The position numbers were made by a program, and so were the translations under genes. This document shows, piece by piece, positions 51,127 to 60,073 of a DNA stretch of 64,000 nucleotides. Position 1 is the first letter of the stretch; each line of letters starts with the position of its first letter. The notes beneath the pieces were generated by a model that was not told the DNA's origin, did no database searches, and saw only the letters and a program-made list of their open reading frames with translations. The stretch covers positions 62,001-126,000 of the forward strand of contig JBBIOB010000002.1 in the NCBI GenBank assembly GCA_037443565.1, in the 5' to 3' direction. The stretch is from Fervidifonticultor_A sp037443565 (GTDB lineage: Bacteria > Sysuimicrobiota > Sysuimicrobiia > Sysuimicrobiales > Humicultoraceae).

Positions 51127-51405
51127 ATGCAGGGCCAGCCCCAGTACACCGTGCTCCTTCTGTGGGTGCTGATCTTCGTCATCTTCTACGTCCTCATGAT
51201 CAGACCGCAGCGGATGCAGCAGCGCAAGCGCCGCGAGATGCTCTCGTCCATCAAGCGTGGAGACCGCGTCGTGACCCTCGGCGGGATTCACGCGACCGTC
51301 GCCGACATCAAGGACGATGTGTTGACCCTCGACCTGGCGCCCAATGTGCGCGTCAAGGCCGACCGCGGGTCGGTGAGCTACCTCCGCTCGAAAGGAGAGG
51401 AGTGA
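51127..51405 (+). CDS. yajC: Preprotein translocase subunit YajC
   Basis: 92 residues: one N-terminal membrane helix (VLLLWVLIFVIFYVLMIRPQ) and the small beta domain (IKRGDRVVTLGGIHATVADI). Accessory to SecDF. AGGAGG 8 nt before the ATG. The end overlaps the HD-domain gene (GTGA). tgt-yajC order is classical. Confidence 0.93.
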   Translation: MQGQPQYTVLLLWVLIFVIFYVLMIRPQRMQQRKRREMLSSIKRGDRVVTLGGIHATVADIKDDVLTLDLAPNVRVKADRGSVSYLRSKGEE

Positions 51406-52091
51406 CGACCGGGCAGGAGACGGGCACCGGCGCGCCCACGCTGGACGACGTCAAGCGCGATCCCGAGGTCGAGGCGTTCCTGACCAAGGCCAACGAGTAT
51501 ACTGGGGTCATCGGGTATACCGAGCACGGCCTACGGCACGCCAACCTCTGCGCGAACATCGCGTCCAACGTGCTCCGCCGCCTGGGGGTCGACGAGCGGA
51601 CGGTCCAGCTCGCGGCGATCGCGGCGTACCTCCACGACATGGGCAACCTGGTCAGCCGGGCGAACCACGAGCACACCGGCGCGGTGCTGGCGGACAAGAT
51701 CCTCGGGCGGCTGGGCATGCCGGCCGAGGAGCGGGCCGTCGTTATGGGCGCCATCGGCAATCACGAGGAGCGGCACGGCGAGGCGGTGAGCGCGGTGGGC
51801 GCGGCGGTCATCCTGGCCGACAAGTCCGACGTGCACCGCACGCGGGTGCGCAATCCCGACGCGACGACCTTCGACATCCACGACCGCGTGAACTACGCCG
51901 TGGAGCACTCGTTCCTCCGCGTCGACGAGAAGAGCAAGACCGTGACGCTCGAGCTGACGATCGACACGGCGATGTCGCAGGTCATGGAGTACTTCGAGAT
52001 CTTCCTCGACCGGATGCTCATGTGCCGCCGTGCCGCGCAGTTCCTCGGCTGTGGGTTCAAGCTCCAGATCAACGGCGTGAAGCTCCTCTAG
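51402..52091 (+). CDS. HD-domain phosphohydrolase
   Basis: 229 residues with HD motifs TEHGLRHANLCANIA, IAAYLHDMGNLVSRANHEH and GNHEERHGEAVS, giving the His/Asp metal set, then ILADKSDVHRTRVR. C-terminal 70 residues are a beta-rich appendix (KTVTLELTIDTAMSQVMEYF). Probably hydrolyses a nucleotide or cyclic nucleotide; the substrate is unknown. GTG start with AAAGGAGAGGA, coupled to yajC. Confidence 0.85.
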   Translation: MTTGQETGTGAPTLDDVKRDPEVEAFLTKANEYTGVIGYTEHGLRHANLCANIASNVLRRLGVDERTVQLAAIAAYLHDMGNLVSRANHEHTGAVLADKILGRLGMPAEERAVVMGAIGNHEERHGEAVSAVGAAVILADKSDVHRTRVRNPDATTFDIHDRVNYAVEHSFLRVDEKSKTVTLELTIDTAMSQVMEYFEIFLDRMLMCRRAAQFLGCGFKLQINGVKLL

Positions 52092-52097
52092 CGGCAC

Positions 52098-52811
52098 ATG
52101 CTGCGCACGCTGGTGATCCTGCCTCTCTACAACGAGGCGCCGACGCTGGCCCGGGTGCTCGACCAGGTGCAGCGCTGGGCCGGCGGGACCGACGTCCTGG
52201 TCGTCGACGACGGCTCCACGGACGGGTCGGGGGAGATCCTCCGGGCGTACCCGACGGTGACCGTCCTGACCCACGCGCAGAACGAGGGCTACGGCCAGTC
52301 GCTCATCGATGGGTTCGCGTACGCGACGGCCCACGGATACGACGCGGCGGTCACCCTCGACTGCGACGAGCAGCACGAGCCCCGCCAGATCCCGCAGTTC
52401 GTCGCCGCGCTCGCCGATGCCGACGTCGTCTCGGGCAGCCGGTACCTGGATCCGGCGCTGGGCGGCGATCCGCCGCCGCCCGACCGGCGCGCGTTGAACG
52501 CCGAGATCACCGAGAAGATCCGGGCGCTCACAGGCTATCCCATCACCGACGCGTTCTGCGGGTTCAAGGCCTACCGCGGCGAGGCCCTGCGGCGCTTCCG
52601 GCTCACCGAGCCATCGTACGGCATGCCGCTCCAGGTGTGGATTCAGGCCGCCACACACCGGATGCGCGTGGTCGAGCTGCCGTGCGCCCGCATCTACAAG
52701 AACCCGGCGCGGCGGTTCTGGGGAGGGCTGGACGACGTGGCGGTCAGGCGGCGATACTACGAAGCGGTGCTTGAACGAGAGGTGGACCGGTGGCTCGCGT
52801 CCTCGCGATAG
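52098..52811 (+). CDS. Family 2 glycosyltransferase (dolichyl-phosphate mannosyltransferase-like)
   Basis: 237 residues, GT-A fold without a membrane segment: ILPLYNEAPTLARVLDQV, DVLVVDDGSTDGSGEIL, VTLDCDEQHEPRQIPQF (D-x-D region) and the acceptor-side GYPITDAFCGFKAYRG. Transfers a sugar to an unknown acceptor, perhaps a polyprenyl phosphate. Overlaps the deacetylase gene by 22 bp. Confidence 0.85.
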   Translation: MLRTLVILPLYNEAPTLARVLDQVQRWAGGTDVLVVDDGSTDGSGEILRAYPTVTVLTHAQNEGYGQSLIDGFAYATAHGYDAAVTLDCDEQHEPRQIPQFVAALADADVVSGSRYLDPALGGDPPPPDRRALNAEITEKIRALTGYPITDAFCGFKAYRGEALRRFRLTEPSYGMPLQVWIQAATHRMRVVELPCARIYKNPARRFWGGLDDVAVRRRYYEAVLEREVDRWLASSR

Positions 52812-53473
52812 GCCCGCACCCCGACGACATCGAGATCGCCATGGGTGGGACCATCTGCTGGCTCCTGGCCCAGGGGCACGAGGTGGCGCTCTGCGATCTG
52901 ACCGACGGCGAACCCACCCCGATGGGCACGCCGGAGCGCCGCGCGGCCGAGACCGCGGAGGCCTCGCGGCTGCTCGGCGTCTCGCGCCGTGTGACGCTCG
53001 CGCTGCCCAACCGGTACCTGCAGGACACCATCGAGGCCCGGATCCAGGTCGCGGAAGTCATCCGCGATGTGCGGCCCGACGCGCTGTTCATCCCGTACTG
53101 GGTGGACGCGCACCCCGACCACGTGGCGGCCTGCGCGCTGTGCGAGGCGGCCAGGTTCACCGCGAAGCTCACCCGGACGGCGATGCGCGGGGAACCGCAC
53201 TATCCCGGCCGCGTGTACCACTTCTTCAGCACGCACTACCGGTTGCATGTGAAGCCATCCTTCGTGGTGGACATCTCCGAGTACATCGACGTGAAGATGG
53301 CCTCGGTCGCCGCCTACGCGTCCCAGTTCAGCGAGGAGCGGGGCACCGCCTGGATTCTCGAGGCGATCCGCGACGAGAACGCGTTCTGGGGGCGGCAGAT
53401 CGGCTGCCGGTACGGCGAAGCCTTCACCAGTCGTGAGGCGATCGGCCTCGGGCGGTGGGACGGCCTCCTCTGA
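52790..53473 (+). CDS. bshB1: PIG-L/LmbE family deacetylase (BshB1-like)
   Basis: 227 residues. Zinc and catalytic motifs: AIGPHPDDIEIAMGGT, DLTDGEPTPMGTPERRAAE, and WVDAHPDHVAAC. The overall pattern, including LPNRYLQDT and HYRLHVKPSFVVDIS, matches BshB1 of bacillithiol synthesis (deacetylation of GlcNAc-malate). No bshA is in the window, and the next gene has the length of BshC; the pathway assignment is therefore tentative. GTG start, overlapping the glycosyltransferase. Confidence 0.8.
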   Translation: MARVLAIGPHPDDIEIAMGGTICWLLAQGHEVALCDLTDGEPTPMGTPERRAAETAEASRLLGVSRRVTLALPNRYLQDTIEARIQVAEVIRDVRPDALFIPYWVDAHPDHVAACALCEAARFTAKLTRTAMRGEPHYPGRVYHFFSTHYRLHVKPSFVVDISEYIDVKMASVAAYASQFSEERGTAWILEAIRDENAFWGRQIGCRYGEAFTSREAIGLGRWDGLL

Positions 53474-53475
53474 CA

Positions 53476-55086
53476 ATGGACGAGCGGCTCGAGCCGATCA
53501 TCTGGCCCGACCTGGATCTGGAGATCCCGGCCGCCTCGCCGGCGGCGGTCGCGATCCCGCCGGTGGCCGCATGGGTACCTCAGGCGCGGGCCGCCCGGGC
53601 GGCACTCGATGCTTCCACCGTGCCGATCGGCGGCGTCCCGTTGGGTGAGCTCCGGCGGCGCGCGCGCGACGGCTTCGTTCGGCTGGCGATCGAGCACACG
53701 CGGCGTCTTGGGATCACCCCCTCCCCGGTAGAGACCGAGGTCGTGCTGGCGACCGGACACCAGCCCCTGCTCGTGCATCCGGGGATCTGGGTGAAGTACC
53801 TGGCGCTCTCGCGCGTGGTGCCGCCCGACGGGCTTGGGCTCAACCTGATCGTGGACAGCGATGTCACCGACGAGGTGGTCGTAGCGGTGCCGCGAGACGA
53901 CGGCGTCCTGCGACGGGTCCAGGTGCCGCTGGCCCGCGGGAGTCCATACACGCCGATCGAGGCCCTGGCCGGGCCGACCGCAGACGAGTGGAGGCAGTTT
54001 GCTGCGACTGTGGACGGGCACCTCGCAACCATTCGCGATACCGGGGTGGCCGCCGCGTGGACCCATGCGCGTCGGCTCCTGCCGCCCGCCCACGGCGAGG
54101 GGCTCACCGGCCAGATCACCGCGCTGCGGCGTGCGCTCGAGGGGCGCCGGTCGTACCTCGACCTGCCGGTGTCGGCGATATCGGGGACGGCGGCCTTCAG
54201 GCGGTTTGCCTGGGCAATCATGCGGGACGCGCGGCGGTTCGCCCAGATCCACAACACGGTGCTCGCGGCCTACAGGGACCACTACGGTGTGCGGACCGCT
54301 GCCCAACCGTTTCCCGATCTGGCCCTGATCCCCGATCGGGCTGAGGTGCCGTTCTGGTATGTTGCCGGCAGCCGGCGCTGGCCGGTGTTCGTCGAGGCCG
54401 GTGGAGCGATCTTCGCAGACGAGCGCGAGATCGGCCTCCTGCCGGACGATCCAGACGCATCCGGGTTCGCGGCGCTGGCGATCCGGCCGAGGGCGCTGAC
54501 GCTGACGGCGTTTGCGAGGCTGGTGACGGCTGATCTCTTCATCCACGGAGTCGGCGGCGGCAGGTACGACCGTGCCACCGACGCCGTCGTGCGCACGTTC
54601 TTCGGGATCGATCCTCCGGCCTATGCCACGGTCACGGCCACGCTCTTCCTGCCGTTTGCAGGCGGCGGTTCACGCGAGGCTGAGCGGCAGCGACTGCTGC
54701 GCCTCCTGCTCGACCTGCAGCACAACCCCGACCGATTTCTGAGCCCTGACGACGGCCCGCATCAACGCCTGGTGGATGAAAAGTGGACCCTGATCCGCCG
54801 GCTCGAGACCGGCCGCGCGCTGACACGCAAGGAGCGCCGCGAGGCGACCCGGCGTATCCGCGAACTCAACGCCATTCTTCAAGTTGCCGTGGCCGACCGC
54901 GTCGCGGAGATCCAGGAGGAGTTGGACCGGCTGGACCGGCACCAGGCGGACGTCGAGGTCACCTCCTACCGAGGGTTTCCGTTCTTCTTCTTTCCGGTGG
55001 CCGACATCGACGCGCTGGTCGGCCTGTTGAGCGCCGGTGGGCCGGCGGCTTCGGGCGCCCCAACGGCGGGGGCCGCGCCACCGTGA
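53476..55086 (+). CDS. Conserved protein, possible BshC-like
   Basis: 536 residues, close to BshC (about 540). Features: TEVVLATGHQPLLVHPGIWV like the GHQ/GQQP entry of BshC, a PFWYVAGSRRWPVFVEAGGA segment, FARLVTADLFIHGVGGGRYD, a charged coiled coil (about 440-485, TRKERREATRRIRELN) and YRGFPFFFFP. Not a confident BshC match, and related proteins I know are uncharacterised, but the position right after a BshB1-like deacetylase (2 nt gap) suggests a thiol-synthesis role. The end overlaps ccmA by 4 nt, linking it to cytochrome maturation. Confidence 0.5.
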   Translation: MDERLEPIIWPDLDLEIPAASPAAVAIPPVAAWVPQARAARAALDASTVPIGGVPLGELRRRARDGFVRLAIEHTRRLGITPSPVETEVVLATGHQPLLVHPGIWVKYLALSRVVPPDGLGLNLIVDSDVTDEVVVAVPRDDGVLRRVQVPLARGSPYTPIEALAGPTADEWRQFAATVDGHLATIRDTGVAAAWTHARRLLPPAHGEGLTGQITALRRALEGRRSYLDLPVSAISGTAAFRRFAWAIMRDARRFAQIHNTVLAAYRDHYGVRTAAQPFPDLALIPDRAEVPFWYVAGSRRWPVFVEAGGAIFADEREIGLLPDDPDASGFAALAIRPRALTLTAFARLVTADLFIHGVGGGRYDRATDAVVRTFFGIDPPAYATVTATLFLPFAGGGSREAERQRLLRLLLDLQHNPDRFLSPDDGPHQRLVDEKWTLIRRLETGRALTRKERREATRRIRELNAILQVAVADRVAEIQEELDRLDRHQADVEVTSYRGFPFFFFPVADIDALVGLLSAGGPAASGAPTAGAAPP

Positions 55087-55799
55087 GGGGGCCGGCGGCC
55101 GCCGCTTCCTGGGCCGTTGAGGTCAGCGGGCTGACAAAGGCCTACGACCACCGTCCGGTGCTGCGCGGGGTCGACCTGCGCGTCGCCGTCGGCCAGACGC
55201 TGGCGATTCTCGGCGCCAACGGGTCGGGGAAGACCACGCTGCTGCGCGTGATCGCCACGCTCTCGTCGCCGACGCGCGGCACCGTGCGGGTGTTCGGCCA
55301 GCCAGCAGACGCATCCGCTGCGCTGAGGCGACGTTTGGGATTCGTGGCCCACGACTCGCTGCTCTACGACAACCTCACCGTCGGCGAGAACCTGGCGTTC
55401 TTCGCCGGTCTCTACGCGCTGGACGGTTCCCGCGTCGCCGCGATCCTGCGGCAGGCCGCGCTCGAGCCCCTGGCCCACCGGCGCACCCGGATCCTCTCCC
55501 GCGGTCAGCGCCAGCAGGTCAACCTGGCCCGCGCGCTGCTCCACAACCCGGAGATCCTGCTCCTGGACGAACCCTACACCGGGCTCGACGTCACCGCCGC
55601 CGGCCGTCTGACCACGATGCTGCGCGACGAGACCAGGCAGGGCCGGACCGTAATCTTTACCACCCACGACCTGGCCGAGGCCGACGCCCTGGGCGCCGAC
55701 CTCGCCGTGCTGCTCGGCGGCCGGCTCACCGAGGTGCTGCCGCCCGGCGCGCTCGACGCGGATCGCCTCTCCCGGTGGCTGCACGAGGGCCAGGCATGA
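55083..55799 (+). CDS. ccmA: Heme exporter ATP-binding protein CcmA
   Basis: 238-residue ABC ATPase of System I cytochrome c maturation. Walker A ILGANGSGKTTLLR, signature LSRGQRQQVNLARAL (LSRGQ for LSGGQ), Walker B ILLLDEPYTGLD, H-loop FTTHDLAEAD. Powers release of holo-CcmE with CcmB/CcmC. GTG start overlapping the previous gene; ccmB overlaps its end (ATGA). Confidence 0.92.
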   Translation: MRGPAAAASWAVEVSGLTKAYDHRPVLRGVDLRVAVGQTLAILGANGSGKTTLLRVIATLSSPTRGTVRVFGQPADASAALRRRLGFVAHDSLLYDNLTVGENLAFFAGLYALDGSRVAAILRQAALEPLAHRRTRILSRGQRQQVNLARALLHNPEILLLDEPYTGLDVTAAGRLTTMLRDETRQGRTVIFTTHDLAEADALGADLAVLLGGRLTEVLPPGALDADRLSRWLHEGQA

Positions 55800-56443
55800 G
55801 GACGGTGCTGCTGCTGGTTCTCAAGGACCTCCGCCTCGAGTGGCGCACCCGCGAGATCCTCACCACCGTCGGCCTGCTCGCGCTGCTGCTCGTCATCGTC
55901 CTGGGCGCGGCGCGGTCCGACGCGGCCAGCGCGCCGGGCGCGATGTGGGTCACCTATGCGTTCGCGGCCACGCTGGGGTTCACGCGCACGTTTGCCCTGG
56001 AGCGCGACCATCTGACCGCGCTGCGTCTGGCGCCGATCGACCGCGGGAGCGTGTTCCTGGCCAAGGCGCTGACCAACTGGCTGCTCCTGCTGATCGTCCA
56101 GGTCATCTCGCTGCCGGTCTTCGGCGCGCTGTTCACCGAGGCGGTCTGGACCCGGCTCCCGGCGCTTGTGCTGCCACTGCTGCTCGGCGGTTTGGGTCTG
56201 GCGGTCGTGGGCACGTTGTTCGGCGGGCTGATCGTGCAGACCCGGTTGCGGGAGGTGCTGCTGCCGCTGTTGATGCTGCCCGCGACCCTGCCGGTCCTGA
56301 TTGCCGCGGTCAGCGCCACGGCCGCAATCCTTGACGGGATGCCGCTTTCAGCCATCGGCGCGCAGTTGCAGCTCCTGGGGGCTTTTGATATACTCTTCAT
56401 ATCTTTGAGCTGGGTGCTCTTCGATTTTGTGCTGGAGGAGTGA
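55796..56443 (+). CDS. ccmB: Heme exporter permease CcmB
   Basis: 215 residues, six membrane segments. N-terminus VLKDLRLEWRTREILTTVGL and TRTFALERDHLTALRLAP are typical of CcmB. Start ATG in the ccmA stop. Confidence 0.92.
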   Translation: MRTVLLLVLKDLRLEWRTREILTTVGLLALLLVIVLGAARSDAASAPGAMWVTYAFAATLGFTRTFALERDHLTALRLAPIDRGSVFLAKALTNWLLLLIVQVISLPVFGALFTEAVWTRLPALVLPLLLGGLGLAVVGTLFGGLIVQTRLREVLLPLLMLPATLPVLIAAVSATAAILDGMPLSAIGAQLQLLGAFDILFISLSWVLFDFVLEE

Positions 56444-56459
56444 GCCTCTTCCCCACGCG

Positions 56460-57116
56460 ATGCGCCTGCTGCTGATTGCCGGGATGCTCCTGATGCTCGT
56501 CGGCATTGCCTGGGCCCTCCTCGCGGCGCCGACCGAGGTCTTTCAGGGCATCCCCCAGCGGATCATGTACATCCATGTGCCGAGCGTCATCACCGCGTAC
56601 GTGGCGCTCATGGTCGTCTTCGTCGGCAGCGCGCTGTTTCTGTGGAGAAAGGACGCCCGCTGGGACCGTCTCGCTCACGGCGCGGGCGAGCTGGCCGTGT
56701 TGTTCATCTCGATGACGCTGCTCTCCGGCGCCATCTGGGGCAAGCCGGTCTGGGGGACCTGGTGGAGTTGGGACGCGCGGCTGACGACCACGCTGATCCT
56801 CTGGTTCATCTACGTCGGGTACCTGGTCGTACGGGCCTGGGCGCCCGGCACCCGCGGCGCCCGGGCGGCTGCGGTGATCGGGATCGTCGGCGTGCTCAAC
56901 ATCCCGCTCATTCACTGGTCCGCAATCCTCCTGCGCACCCTGCACCCTCAGCCCACGGTCTTCCGGCCCGAGGGGCCGGCGTTGCCCCTCAGCATGCTGG
57001 CGCCGCTGGTCGTGAGCATCGTCGCGTACCTGCTCGTTTTTGCCGCGCTGCTCGTGGTGCGGGTGCGGCAGGAGCGCGCGCTCAGCCGCCTCGTCGAGGC
57101 GCTGGAGGGCGCCTGA
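56460..57116 (+). CDS. ccmC: Cytochrome c maturation heme-handling protein CcmC
   Basis: 218 residues, six membrane helices. The tryptophan-rich heme motif WGTWWSWDARLT is intact and flanked by the axial-His regions QRIMYIHVPS and LIHWSAILLRTLHPQPT. Loads heme onto CcmE. The start ATG lies 16 nt after ccmB. Confidence 0.94.
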   Translation: MRLLLIAGMLLMLVGIAWALLAAPTEVFQGIPQRIMYIHVPSVITAYVALMVVFVGSALFLWRKDARWDRLAHGAGELAVLFISMTLLSGAIWGKPVWGTWWSWDARLTTTLILWFIYVGYLVVRAWAPGTRGARAAAVIGIVGVLNIPLIHWSAILLRTLHPQPTVFRPEGPALPLSMLAPLVVSIVAYLLVFAALLVVRVRQERALSRLVEALEGA

Positions 57117-57118
57117 CC

Positions 57119-57250
57119 GTGGCCTTTGTCGCCGCGGCCTACGTGGTCGTGGCCGGGTTGTTCTTCGCCTACGTGCTGACGCTGGCCGCCCGGCAGCGGC
57201 TCATCGCCGAGATGGCCGATGCGGTGATCCAGCAGAAGGAGCGGTCATGA
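57119..57250 (+). CDS. ccmD: CcmD-like small membrane protein
   Basis: 43 residues, GTG start 2 nt after ccmC. One transmembrane helix (AAYVVVAGLFFAYVLTLAAR) and a charged C-terminal tail, the form and position of CcmD, which helps release holo-CcmE. Confidence 0.8.
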   Translation: MAFVAAAYVVVAGLFFAYVLTLAARQRLIAEMADAVIQQKERS

Positions 57251-57630
57251 GCACGAAGCGCAAACTGCTGCTCGGCTCGGCCATCGTCGTGTTGGCCCTG
57301 GGGTTCGTGGCCTACCAGGGCGTACGGTCCTCGATGGTGTACTACCTGACACCTACCGAGTTCCGCGACAAGCCGGAGCTACACTACCAGAAGGTGCGGA
57401 TGGCGGGGCGGGTGGTCTCGGGTTCGGTGGCGCGGGTGGAGGGGGTCGCCCGGTTCGAGATCACCGACGGCATCACGCCGTATCGCGTCCGGTTCGCCGG
57501 CGCCCTGCCCGACCTATTCGCGGAGGGCCGGGAGGTCCTGGTCGAAGGCCGGCTGGACGGCGACGGCGTCCTCGTGGCCTCGCAGGTCATCTCGACGCAC
57601 CCGCCGGAATACAAAGCCCCCGACCACTGA
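57247..57630 (+). CDS. ccmE: Cytochrome c maturation heme chaperone CcmE
   Basis: 127 residues: N-terminal anchor (LLLGSAIVVLALGFVAYQGV), beta-barrel (VRMAGRVVSGSVARVEG, ITPYRVRFAGALPDLFAEGR) and the heme-binding H-x-x-x-Y motif in STHPPEYKAPDH (HPPEY). Periplasmic heme carrier. ATGA overlap with ccmD. Confidence 0.93.
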   Translation: MSTKRKLLLGSAIVVLALGFVAYQGVRSSMVYYLTPTEFRDKPELHYQKVRMAGRVVSGSVARVEGVARFEITDGITPYRVRFAGALPDLFAEGREVLVEGRLDGDGVLVASQVISTHPPEYKAPDH

Positions 57631-57634
57631 GCGG

Positions 57635-57790
57635 ATGACGCCGGGAACGCTCGTCGTCGTCATGGCGTTGATGTGGGCGGTGATGCTCGTAATCCTCTTC
57701 CGCCTGCTCTCATCCATGGAGCAGACCGAGCGGCGTGTCGTGACGCTCGACCCGCCGCGCCGCGCGGGTGGGAGGCAGCGCCGTGGGTGA
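57635..57790 (+). CDS. 51-aa single-helix protein between ccmE and ccmF
   Basis: MTPGTLVVVMALMWAVMLVI followed by LFRLLSSMEQTERRVV and an Arg-rich end. ATG is 4 nt after ccmE; the stop overlaps ccmF by 8 nt. One transmembrane helix and a basic cytoplasmic tail make it look like a second CcmD/CcmI-type accessory. No family recognised. Confidence 0.55.
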   Translation: MTPGTLVVVMALMWAVMLVILFRLLSSMEQTERRVVTLDPPRRAGGRQRRG

Positions 57791-59792
57791 AATCGGCCGG
57801 TTTGCCCTCTGGGCCGGTGTCGTCGTGACGACGTACGGCCTCGCGGTGACGGTGCTGGGGATCACCCGCCGGCACGGCGGACTCCTCGAGGCCGGCCGCC
57901 GGGCGGTCACCGTGTACGCGCTGCTCATGGTGCTCGCGTCCGCGGCCCTGATGCTCGCCTTCATCTACCGCGACTTCACCGTGCGCTTCGTGGCCGGCGC
58001 GAGCGAGAGCACACAGTCGTTGTTCTACACCATCGCGGCGTTCTGGGGCGGGCACGACGGCGCCCTGCTGCTCTGGGCGCTGATCATGGCGCTCTACATG
58101 GTCGCCGGCGTCTGGAGCCTGCGCCAGTACCCGGACCTTCAGGGCCCGGCGGTCGCCACGCTGTTCGTGATCGCCATCTTCTTCTCGCTCCTGCTGGCGA
58201 CGGCCAGCAACCCGTTCACCGCCCTGGTCCCTCCGCCGCCCGACGGCCAGGGGTTGAACCCGCTGTTGCGCAACCCGTGGATGGCCGCCCATCCGCCGAT
58301 GCTCTACCTCGGGTTCGTCGGGATGAGCGTCCCCTTCGCGCTGGTCGTCGCGGCGATGATCACCGGCCGGCTCGACGACACATGGATCGTGCTGTCGCGG
58401 CGGTGGGTCATCATCGCCTGGACGTTCCTGACCCTCGGCCTGCTCTTCGGCGCGAAGTGGTCGTACGTGGTGCTGGGCTGGGGCGGCTACTGGGCCTGGG
58501 ATCCCGTGGAGAACGCGGCGCTGATGCCCTGGCTCACCGCGACCGCCTGGATCCATTCGATTCAGATCCAGGAGCGGCGCGGGATGTTGTTGACCTGGAA
58601 CGTCGCCCTGCTCTTGATCACCTTCGGGCTGACGATCTTCGGGACGTTCCTCGTGCGCAGCGGTGTGCTGTCGTCGGTCCACGCCTTTGCCCAGTCGCCG
58701 ATCGGCTACTTCTTCCTGGCGTTCCTGGCGGTGCTGCTGGTCGCCTCGTTCGCGCTGCTGTTCTGGCGCTGGGACATGCTGAAGAGCCGGGGCACGGTGG
58801 AGTCGATCGTCAGCCGCGAGACGGCGTTCCTGGCGAACAACTTGCTGTTCCTGGCGGCCACCGTGGTCGTCTTCATCGGCACGATCTTCCCCGCGCTCAC
58901 CGAGGTGTTCGGCGGGGTGAAGATCAACGTCGGCCCCGGGTACTTCAACACGGTGATGATTCCGATCGCGGTCGGCATTCTGCTGCTCATGGGCGTGGGC
59001 CCCCTGCTGCCCTGGCGACACGCGACCGCGGACCAACTCGCGCGCAACTTCGCGTTTCCCGCGGCGTCGGCCCTCCTCCTGTCCGTGCTGCTTGCGGCGC
59101 TGGGTGTCCGCTCGGTCGGCGCGCTGCTCGTGTTTGCCATGTCGATGTTCGTGTTCGCCACGATCCTCCTCGAGGCGGTGCGGGGCACCGGGATCCGGAT
59201 CCGGCGCGGGGAGAGCCCGATCCTGGCGGTCGGCCGGCTGATCGCGCGGAACCGGCGGCGCTACGGTGGCTACACGGTCCACTTCGGGGTCCTGGTCATG
59301 CTGGTCGGCATCGCCGGCAGCGGCGCGTTTGCCACGCAGTCGGCGGCGATCCTGCGGCCGGGCGAGCGGTTCCAGGCCGGGCGATACACGCTGGAGTTCG
59401 CGGGGCTCAGCAGCGCCGAGCAGCCGGGGATCGACATCACCGAGGCGACCGTCCGCGTCTGGACCGGCCTCCGCTGGCTGGGGACCTATCACCCGCAGCG
59501 GCTGTTCTACCGGACGCAGGAGCAGCCGATGCACCACGTGGCCATCCGCTCCTCGCCGCGCGAAGACCTGTACATCATCCTGGCAGACTGGCAAACCGAC
59601 GGTCGGACTGAGATCCGCGTGCTGATACATCCTCTGGTGTCCTGGCTGTGGGCCGGCGGTGCCATCATCGCGCTCGGCGTGCTGCTGGCCGTGCTGCCGG
59701 AGACGTGGCGGAAGATCGCGGTCGCGCCGGCCGCGGCGCCCGCTGTCCCGCTCGGCCCGTCGTCGCCAGAGGGATCCCCGGGGGCACCGTGA
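57783..59792 (+). CDS. ccmF: Cytochrome c heme lyase subunit CcmF
   Basis: 669 residues, about fifteen membrane helices. The WWD domain reads WGGYWAWDPVENAALMPWL; P-x-x-H-segments such as IQIQERRGMLLTWN and GTFLVRSGVLSSVHAFAQ are conserved. A periplasmic soluble part precedes the last helix. Start GTG 57783 is set by GGAGG at 57771. Ligates heme to apocytochrome c together with CcmH/I, which are not seen apart from a CcmI-like stub downstream. Confidence 0.95.
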   Translation: MGEIGRFALWAGVVVTTYGLAVTVLGITRRHGGLLEAGRRAVTVYALLMVLASAALMLAFIYRDFTVRFVAGASESTQSLFYTIAAFWGGHDGALLLWALIMALYMVAGVWSLRQYPDLQGPAVATLFVIAIFFSLLLATASNPFTALVPPPPDGQGLNPLLRNPWMAAHPPMLYLGFVGMSVPFALVVAAMITGRLDDTWIVLSRRWVIIAWTFLTLGLLFGAKWSYVVLGWGGYWAWDPVENAALMPWLTATAWIHSIQIQERRGMLLTWNVALLLITFGLTIFGTFLVRSGVLSSVHAFAQSPIGYFFLAFLAVLLVASFALLFWRWDMLKSRGTVESIVSRETAFLANNLLFLAATVVVFIGTIFPALTEVFGGVKINVGPGYFNTVMIPIAVGILLLMGVGPLLPWRHATADQLARNFAFPAASALLLSVLLAALGVRSVGALLVFAMSMFVFATILLEAVRGTGIRIRRGESPILAVGRLIARNRRRYGGYTVHFGVLVMLVGIAGSGAFATQSAAILRPGERFQAGRYTLEFAGLSSAEQPGIDITEATVRVWTGLRWLGTYHPQRLFYRTQEQPMHHVAIRSSPREDLYIILADWQTDGRTEIRVLIHPLVSWLWAGGAIIALGVLLAVLPETWRKIAVAPAAAPAVPLGPSSPEGSPGAP

Positions 59793-60073
59793 TCGAGACG
59801 GCGTTGGTCCTCCTCGTGGCGGTGCTCTCCGCCGCCTACCTCCTGGCACCGGCGTTCCGCCGCCTCGAGGTCCCTGTCACGGACCCGCGCGACGCCCTGG
59901 AAACCGCGCACGCCGCCGCGCTCCGTTCGCTGCACGATCTGGAGCTCGACTGGGGAACCGGCAAGCTCTCGGAGGATGACTACCGTACCCAACGCGCTGC
60001 GCTGGAAGCAGAGCTGGCCGCCATCGTCCGGCGGCTGGCTGACGCGCCGGCGCCGCCTGCGCTACGCTCATGA
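59789..60073 (+). CDS. CcmI-like N-terminal domain protein
   Basis: 94 residues: one N-terminal helix (ALVLLVAVLSAAYLLAPAFR) and a coiled coil with ALRSLHDLELDWGTGKLSED then DYRTQRAALEAELAAI, as in the first domain of CcmI. The TPR part of full CcmI is absent. GTGA overlap with ccmF, ATGA overlap with the next gene. Confidence 0.7.
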   Translation: MIETALVLLVAVLSAAYLLAPAFRRLEVPVTDPRDALETAHAAALRSLHDLELDWGTGKLSEDDYRTQRAALEAELAAIVRRLADAPAPPALRS

